A program made the translations under genes and the position numbers. Positions 60,438 to 64,000 of a DNA stretch of 64,000 nt are shown here, one piece after another; the first letter of the stretch is position 1; every line of letters begins with the position of its first letter. This stretch comes from JALCLA01 sp965653565 (GTDB lineage Bacteria > Pseudomonadota > Gammaproteobacteria > Xanthomonadales > Xanthomonadaceae). The stretch lies in NCBI GenBank assembly GCA_965653565.1, contig CBFHAI010000001.1, positions 62,001-126,000 of the forward strand. Direction: 5' to 3'. A model generated the notes under the pieces. It saw only the letters and a program-made list of their open reading frames with translations, had not been told where the DNA came from and searched no databases.

Positions 60438-61436
60438 ATGCGTGTTGTCCTGCTGTTGTCCCTGGCGATCGCCTGCGTCGCGCCGCTGCGTGTGCAAGGT
60501 GCGGACGAACTCGTCGTCTATTCCGAGCGCAAGGAACCGCTGATCCAGCCGATCTTCGAAACCTACACGCGCGAAACCGGCGTGCCGGTGAAGTGGCTGA
60601 CGGATGCGGCCCCCGTGTTGATCGAACGCCTCGCCGCCGAAGCTGACGCGACGCGTGCCGATCTGTTCATGGCAGTCGATGCCGGCAGCCTGTGGCAGGC
60701 GGCGCAGCGTGGCGTGCTGGAGAAAATCCAGTCGCCGGTGCTCGACGCCGCGATTCCCGCCAACCTGCGCGATCCGGACGGCCAGTGGTACGCGCTGTCG
60801 CAGCGCGCACGCACCATCGTCTATTCGACCGAGCGCGTGAAGCCCGAAGAACTGTCCACCTATGAAGCGCTCGCCGATCCGCAATGGAAAGGCCGGCTCT
60901 GCCTGCGTTCGTCGAAAAAGGTCTACAACCAATCGCTCACCGCGACCTTGCTCGCGCGCAGCGGCGCCGAGCAGACCGAAGCGGTGGTCGCCGGCTGGGT
61001 CGCGAATCTCGCGGCGCCCGCGTTCGCCGACGACACCCTGCTGGTGCAGGCGATCGCGGCGGGGCAGTGCGATGTCGGCATCGTCAACACCTATTATCTC
61101 GGCCGGCTACTGAAAGACGATCCCGCCTTGCCCGTCACCGTGTTCTGGCCGAACCAGGCCGACGCCGGCGTACACGTCAATATCTCCGGCGCGGGCGTGG
61201 TGAAGCATTCCAAGCACAAGGCTGCGGCGCAGAAATTCCTCGAGTGGCTGGCGTCGGACAAAGCGCAGGAAGAGTTCGCGCGACTGAATTTCGAGTACCC
61301 GGCCAAACCCGGCATCGCGCTCGACCCCGTCGTCGCCGCCTGGGGCGAGTTCAAGGCCGATCCGATCAACGTCGTGGAAGCGGGCCGGCGCCAGGCCGAC
61401 GCGGTGCGTCTGATGGATCGCGCCGGCTGGAAGTGA
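60438..61436 (+). CDS. periplasmic iron(III)-binding protein of an ABC transporter
   Basis: The 332-residue protein has a signal peptide (about 1-21, VQGA cut) and the type of fold found in FbpA/FutA ferric-binding proteins: LVVYSERKEPLIQPIFE, ADLFMAVDAGSLW, YNQSLTATLL, and GIVNTYYLGRLL with the adjacent tyrosines used for Fe3+ binding. The start at 60438 is preferred for spacing from the Fur box; an ATG at 60423 adds five residues. It is followed after 66 bases by its permease gene. Confidence 0.9.
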   Translation: MRVVLLLSLAIACVAPLRVQGADELVVYSERKEPLIQPIFETYTRETGVPVKWLTDAAPVLIERLAAEADATRADLFMAVDAGSLWQAAQRGVLEKIQSPVLDAAIPANLRDPDGQWYALSQRARTIVYSTERVKPEELSTYEALADPQWKGRLCLRSSKKVYNQSLTATLLARSGAEQTEAVVAGWVANLAAPAFADDTLLVQAIAAGQCDVGIVNTYYLGRLLKDDPALPVTVFWPNQADAGVHVNISGAGVVKHSKHKAAAQKFLEWLASDKAQEEFARLNFEYPAKPGIALDPVVAAWGEFKADPINVVEAGRRQADAVRLMDRAGWK

Positions 61437-61502
61437 GTTGATCCGCGCGCGCTCGCCGTCACTCCTTTTGCCAGCGCACCGCTCGCAAGCGCGCCGCGTG
61501 CG

Positions 61503-63092
61503 ATGAGCGCCGCCACCGCGGCATCGCGCTGGCCGCCGCGGGCGATCGCGTGGCTGCTCGCGTTGCCGCTGCTGGCGCCGCTCGCCTTGTTGTTCGCCAG
61601 TTGGGCGACGCCGCAGCCGGAGATCTGGCTCCACCTGCGCGACTACGTGCTCGGCGACGTGCTGAGCAACACCTTGTGGCTGACGGGCTGGCTGGCGCTG
61701 CTGACCAGTGCGATCGGCATCGGCCTGGCCTGGCTGTCGGCGCGTTGCGATTATCCGGGTCGCCGCTGGCTCGATTGGGCGCTGGTGTTGCCGCTGGCGA
61801 TGCCCGGTTATGTCGCAGCGTTCGCCTATGTCGGATTGCTCGATTACGCCGGCCCGCTGCAATCGACCTTGCGTTCGATCAGCGGCTCGCGCGCCGCACT
61901 GCCCGATGTGCGCAGCCTGTTCGGCGCGGCGCTGGTGCTGTCGCTGGTGCTGTATCCCTACATCTATCTATTGGCGCGCGCCGCTTTCCTGCGACAGGGC
62001 GCCGCCGCCTTCGACGCGGCGCGCAGCCTCGGCCATCGTCCGCTCGCCGCGTTCGTGCGCGTCGCCTTGCCGCTTGCGCGTCCGGCCTGGATCGCCGGCC
62101 TCGTGCTCGCGCTGCTCGAAACTCTGGCCGATTTCGGCACGGTGTCGATTCTCGGCGTCGATACGTTCACCACCGCCATTTACAAGACCTGGTACGGCTT
62201 GTATTCGCTGCCGGCCGCAGCGCAGCTGTCGTGCCTGCTGCTGGTGCTGGTGATCGTCGCGCTCGTCATCGAATCCTTGCTACGCGGCCGCGGCCGCGAA
62301 ACCGAGCGTGCGACGCGGCCGATGCCGCGCATCCGTCTGCGTGGTTTTGCCGCCTTCGCGGCGTTTGCGTTCGCGTTCGCGATTTTCGCGCTCGGTTTCG
62401 GCGTGCCCGCGCTGCGCCTGCTGGCTTGGGCGATGCAGACGCGCGTGCCGGTGATGCCGTTGCTCGAAGTCGCCGGCAACACGGTCGTGCTCGGAGTTTC
62501 CGTGGCGCTGGTCGTCGCCGCGCTCGGCCTTGCGCTGGCATTGATCGAACGCCGCGCACCGCAGGATCGCTGGATTCGCACGCCGGCCTTCCTCGCCAAT
62601 CTCGGCTACGCGATTCCGGGCACGGTGCTGGCCGTGGCGATGATGTTGCTGCTGCTCGGGCTCGAACATCGAGCCGCGCAGTGGGGCTGGTCGATCGCGT
62701 TGTCGTCGAGTGCGTTCGCGGTGGTCGCGGCGCTCGCCACGCGCTTCCTGCGCGTCGGCCACGGTGCGCTCGATGCCGGCTTGCGCGGCGTACGGGTCGA
62801 ACTGATCGAGTCGGCGCGCGTGCTCGGCGTCGGTCCGTGGCAGCGACTGCGGCGCGTGACGCTGCCGCTGCTGCGGCCCAGCCTGCTCGCGGCGCTGCTG
62901 CTGGCCGGCGTGGAGACGATGAAGGAAATGCCGGCCACGCTGATGCTGCGTCCGTTCGGCTGGGACACGCTGGCGGTGAAGATCTACGGCTACACCAGCG
63001 AAGGTCTATGGCACGAAGCGGCCTGGCCGGCGTTGCTGCTGGTCGTCGTCGGCCTGCTGCCGGTGCGCTGGCTGGTGCGCGCGCAAAGTTGA
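61503..63092 (+). CDS. iron(III) ABC transporter permease
   Basis: The 529-residue FbpB/AfuB-type permease is two fused halves, each with about six membrane segments and an EAA-type loop that contacts the ATPase: ARSLGHRPLAAFVRVALP in half one and ARVLGVGPWQRLRRVTLP in half two. TLADFGTVSILGVDTFTTAIY and KEMPATLMLRPFGWDTLAV are typical of the ferric-iron group. It works with the binding protein just upstream. No ATP-binding subunit gene follows; gcvT begins 80 bases later. Confidence 0.9.
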   Translation: MSAATAASRWPPRAIAWLLALPLLAPLALLFASWATPQPEIWLHLRDYVLGDVLSNTLWLTGWLALLTSAIGIGLAWLSARCDYPGRRWLDWALVLPLAMPGYVAAFAYVGLLDYAGPLQSTLRSISGSRAALPDVRSLFGAALVLSLVLYPYIYLLARAAFLRQGAAAFDAARSLGHRPLAAFVRVALPLARPAWIAGLVLALLETLADFGTVSILGVDTFTTAIYKTWYGLYSLPAAAQLSCLLLVLVIVALVIESLLRGRGRETERATRPMPRIRLRGFAAFAAFAFAFAIFALGFGVPALRLLAWAMQTRVPVMPLLEVAGNTVVLGVSVALVVAALGLALALIERRAPQDRWIRTPAFLANLGYAIPGTVLAVAMMLLLLGLEHRAAQWGWSIALSSSAFAVVAALATRFLRVGHGALDAGLRGVRVELIESARVLGVGPWQRLRRVTLPLLRPSLLAALLLAGVETMKEMPATLMLRPFGWDTLAVKIYGYTSEGLWHEAAWPALLLVVVGLLPVRWLVRAQS

Positions 63093-63172
63093 GATCGACG
63101 CGCGGCGCTCCCGCTCCGCCCGCATGCGGTCTGCGATAATTGCGATCTCCTCCGTTTCCGCCGGATCGCGCC

Positions 63173-64000
63173 ATGCCCCAGAAGACCATCCTCAACGACA
63201 CCCATCGCGCGCTCGGCGCCAAGATGGTCGACTTCGGCGGCTGGGACATGCCGATCAGCTACGGCTCGCAGATCGACGAACACCATCAGGTGCGGCGCGA
63301 CGCCGGCATGTTCGACGTCTCGCACATGACCGTGGTCGATCTGTCCGGCCCGCGCACGCGCGAATTCCTGCGCCACCTGCTCGCCAACAGCGTCGACAAG
63401 CTCAAGTCGCCGGGCAAGGCGCTCTACACCTGCATGCTCGACGAGAAGGGCGGCGTGATCGACGACCTCATCGTCTATTTCCTGCAGGACGATTTCTTCC
63501 GTCTGGTGGTGAACGCGGCCACGCGCGAGAAAGACCTGGCCTGGATCCGGCGCCAGGCCAAGGCCTTCGACGTCACCGTCATCGAGCGCTCGGAGCTGTC
63601 GATGATCGCGGTGCAGGGGCCGAACGCGCGCGCCAGAACCATCGCCCTGCTGGCGCCGGAAAGCCGCGCGAAAGTGGAAGCGCTCGGCAAGTTCGCGGCG
63701 GTGCAGGCCGACGGCAGCGGCGGCGAATCGCTCTTCATCGCACGCACCGGCTACACCGGCGAGGACGGTTTCGAGATCGTGCTGCCGCACGAACAGGCGG
63801 TCGCGTTCTGGAATCGTCTGCTCGACGCCGGCGTCAAACCGGCGGGCCTGGGTGCACGCGATACCTTGCGCCTGGAAGCGGGCATGAATCTCTACGGCCA
63901 GGACATGGACGAAAGCGTGTCGCCGTACGAGGCCGGCCTGGCCTGGACCATCGCCCTCGACGAAGCGCGCCCGTTCATCGGCCGCGACGTGCTCGAAAAG
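63173..64000 (+). CDS. gcvT: glycine cleavage system aminomethyltransferase (T protein), partial
   Basis: The gene runs off the window; 276 codons are present of about 365 expected. GcvT transfers the methylene group from the aminomethyl-lipoyl H protein to tetrahydrofolate, releasing ammonia, and so opposes glycine synthesis by GlyA at the other end of this window. Visible motifs are NDTHRALGAKMVDFGGWDMP, GMFDVSHMTVVDLSG, YTCMLDEKGGVIDDLIVY, ARTGYTGEDGFEIV and GLGARDTLRLEAGMNLYGQD. No glycine riboswitch is seen; the upstream gap has only a -10-like GATAAT (63135-63140). Confidence 0.96.
   Translation, partial: MPQKTILNDTHRALGAKMVDFGGWDMPISYGSQIDEHHQVRRDAGMFDVSHMTVVDLSGPRTREFLRHLLANSVDKLKSPGKALYTCMLDEKGGVIDDLIVYFLQDDFFRLVVNAATREKDLAWIRRQAKAFDVTVIERSELSMIAVQGPNARARTIALLAPESRAKVEALGKFAAVQADGSGGESLFIARTGYTGEDGFEIVLPHEQAVAFWNRLLDAGVKPAGLGARDTLRLEAGMNLYGQDMDESVSPYEAGLAWTIALDEARPFIGRDVLEK

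Noticed and set aside
63093..63172. Possible glycine riboswitch before gcvT
   Set aside because: Eighty bases cannot hold the aptamer and no conserved core is seen.
1..64000. CRISPR array, insertion sequence, prophage or integrase
   Set aside because: No regular short direct repeats with spacers, transposase, integrase or phage structural genes were found on either strand.

Overview
This is a high-GC, densely coded stretch of bacterial chromosome. Gene content and order point to a gammaproteobacterium of the order Lysobacterales (Xanthomonadales), probably near Lysobacter, Dokdonella or Rhodanobacter. The evidence is the set of conserved gammaproteobacterial blocks (glyA-nrdR-rib-nusB-thiL-pgpA; dolP-yraN-lpoA divergent from rsmI; rnpB; a complete-looking dcw cluster; lpxC-dciA-M23-secA-nudix), a RibB protein with a decayed GTP cyclohydrolase domain, a dcw cluster without murD, dispersed GGGAATCGGGAG repeats, and a secreted protein ending in DGFE. 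No phage, insertion sequence, CRISPR array or tRNA was seen.

Layout. 1-9.0 kb: creD, then a same-strand run for one-carbon metabolism (glyA), the NrdR repressor, riboflavin synthesis (ribD, ribE, ribBX, ribH), NusB, ThiL and PgpA. 9.1-13.9 kb (minus strand): a uracil-DNA-glycosylase-like protein, a GlcD-type flavin dehydrogenase, dolP, yraN and lpoA. 14.1-15.5 kb: rsmI and RNase P RNA. 15.5-17.9 kb: an accessory islet with an EamA transporter, a frameshifted nucleotidyltransferase and its small upstream partner, set between rnpB and mraZ. 17.9-34.9 kb: the dcw cell-division and wall cluster with a MraZ-type operator; thirteen genes run from mraZ to ftsA with overlapping ends, then ftsZ and lpxC. 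35-40.4 kb: dciA, an M23 peptidase, a strongly structured leader or small RNA, secA, and a Nudix-ThiE fusion.

40.5-48.7 kb is mixed: an M23 peptidase, dusB, a DUF4344 peptidase, a ribokinase, a NupC transporter, a GDT1-type Mn exporter behind a yybP-ykoY riboswitch, an aldo/keto reductase, and a Fur-boxed hemP with an unknown gene. 48.7-55.1 kb is a signalling locus: sigma factor, membrane anti-sigma-like protein and PDZ protein on the minus strand, divergent from a large receptor Ser/Thr kinase and a TPR-like secreted protein. 55.1-64 kb holds a secreted propeller-like protein, a FadL-type porin, qmcA-nfeD, an iron transporter (binding protein and permease, no ATPase) and the start of gcvT.

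Most of the window is housekeeping. The observations most worth a second look are the four-hairpin RNA before secA, the kinase with four regular ~104-residue extracytoplasmic modules beside the sigma/anti-sigma set, the missing murD, a repeat family placed just before start codons, and the islet between rnpB and mraZ. All assignments come from reading the sequence; no database search was possible.
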